Below are positions 6,090 through 6,305 of a stretch of DNA of 6,305 bases, one piece after another. The first letter of the stretch is position 1; every line of letters starts with the position of its first letter. Location: the NCBI GenBank assembly GCA_946886185.1, contig CAMPIC010000183.1:1-6305 (forward strand), read 5' to 3'. This DNA is from an uncultured bacterium (GTDB lineage Bacteria > Eisenbacteria > RBG-16-71-46 > CAIMUX01). The notes beneath the pieces were generated by a model. That model was not told where the DNA came from. It did no database searches and saw nothing but the letters and a program-made list of their open reading frames with translations. The position numbers and the translations under genes are program-made.

Positions 6090-6305
6090 AAGGAGATAGC
6101 GAGTTCGCGCTCGCCGCGGATCGTTGGTGGGGATCGGTGGATCCCGCAGAACGCGATGGAGCGGGAGGAGGGATGGTCATCGATCTCCGCGCTCGGTCCA
6201 CATCCGTCGCGACGGCCATTTCGTACCGTCGAACCGCGACCGCGTCCCCTTCCTGCCCGTCGTCGCGGAGCCGCACCAGCAGCGCTCCCTCGCGGTGTTC
6301 CGGAC
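6090..6305 (-). pseudogene. Frameshifted 3' end of a BTAD-type transcriptional regulator (5' end outside window)
   Basis: At the right edge the minus strand reads PEHREGALLVRLRDDGQEGD then AVAVRRYEMAVATDV, with coding-like GC3 (about 78 percent by hand). This matches the late helices of bacterial transcriptional activator domains (BTAD), as in SARP-like regulators (pattern: ...LMRLLxxxGDRAxALRxYE...). The domain normally closes with a VEPSxE-type motif. Here GPSAEIDD occurs in the next frame, starting right where the first frame stops looking coding (near 6194-6201, GTGGACCG). A lost base there, or a loss of about 16 bases given the short spacing from YE to PSAE, would explain it. Downstream the second frame keeps high GC3 to about 6090 but is not recognisable. 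The gene is probably broken or a remnant; a sequencing error is possible. It lies upstream of the haloperoxidase on the same strand. Confidence 0.4.

Noticed and set aside
5993..6091. An N-terminal extension of the haloperoxidase from an upstream in-frame ATG at 6091.
   Set aside because: The extension has no Shine-Dalgarno, overlaps the putative promoter/leader and would place 33 residues before the lipoprotein signal. The ATG at 5992 has GGAGGAG and a proper signal sequence.
5989..6276. A minus-strand reading frame that ends in an ATGA overlap with the haloperoxidase start, suggesting a translationally coupled upstream gene.
   Set aside because: Only its first ~40 codons look coding (GC3 about 78 percent by hand). 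After about 6186 it drops to about 57 percent and becomes Ser/Pro/Ala-rich and unprotein-like, while the neighbouring frame gains high GC3. The overlap is probably chance.
1..6305. CRISPR arrays, tRNA or rRNA genes, insertion sequences and transposases.
   Set aside because: I saw no regularly spaced direct repeats, no tRNA-like cloverleaf with a conserved T-loop, no rRNA segments and no transposase-like frames or terminal repeats.

Overview
The window is high-GC bacterial DNA. It carries four confidently recognised protein-coding genes and at least one degraded gene end. The gene on the plus strand runs off the left edge, and everything else lies on the minus strand. The C-terminal SPNP-type secretion/FlgD-like domain, a regulator remnant resembling a BTAD domain, a lipoprotein vanadium haloperoxidase and the high GC3 together suggest a Gram-negative, environmental, uncultured-type lineage such as Candidatus Eisenbacteria, or a related FCB/Gemmatimonadota-like group. 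This placement is an inference from gene style, not from a marker gene.

Layout. Positions 1-1491 (+) hold the 3' portion of a secreted Asp-box (BNR/sialidase-like) beta-propeller protein with a C-terminal SPNP sorting/FlgD-like domain. Positions 1492-1630 are a short convergent intergenic space with a nested inverted-repeat structure. Positions 1631-2527 (-) encode a class I SAM-dependent methyltransferase. Positions 2528-2680 are an intergenic stretch carrying two strong inverted repeats, one of them directly upstream of the methyltransferase Shine-Dalgarno. Positions 2681-4300 (-) encode a LuxR-type regulator with a long TPR-like N-terminal region. Positions 4301-4462 contain a small hairpin before the regulator start. 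They also contain a 38-codon coding-like stretch in frame with, and immediately after, the stop of the next gene. Positions 4463-5992 (-) encode a lipoprotein vanadium-dependent haloperoxidase-like enzyme with the complete vanadate-binding motif set. Positions 5993-6305 hold its likely promoter/leader and, at the right edge, what looks like the frameshifted end of a BTAD-type transcriptional regulator.

How the genes relate. The LuxR-type regulator and the methyltransferase form the most convincing functional pair: same strand, regulator first, palindromic DNA between them. The methyltransferase has its own strong ribosome binding site, and the palindromes are candidate operators, possibly for the neighbouring regulator. 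The haloperoxidase appears to be a separate transcription unit with its own leader. The propeller gene is convergent with the methyltransferase and probably unrelated to it.

The best leads for something undescribed are the paired palindromes controlling the regulator/methyltransferase module, the coding-like tail behind the haloperoxidase stop codon, and the broken BTAD gene upstream of the haloperoxidase.
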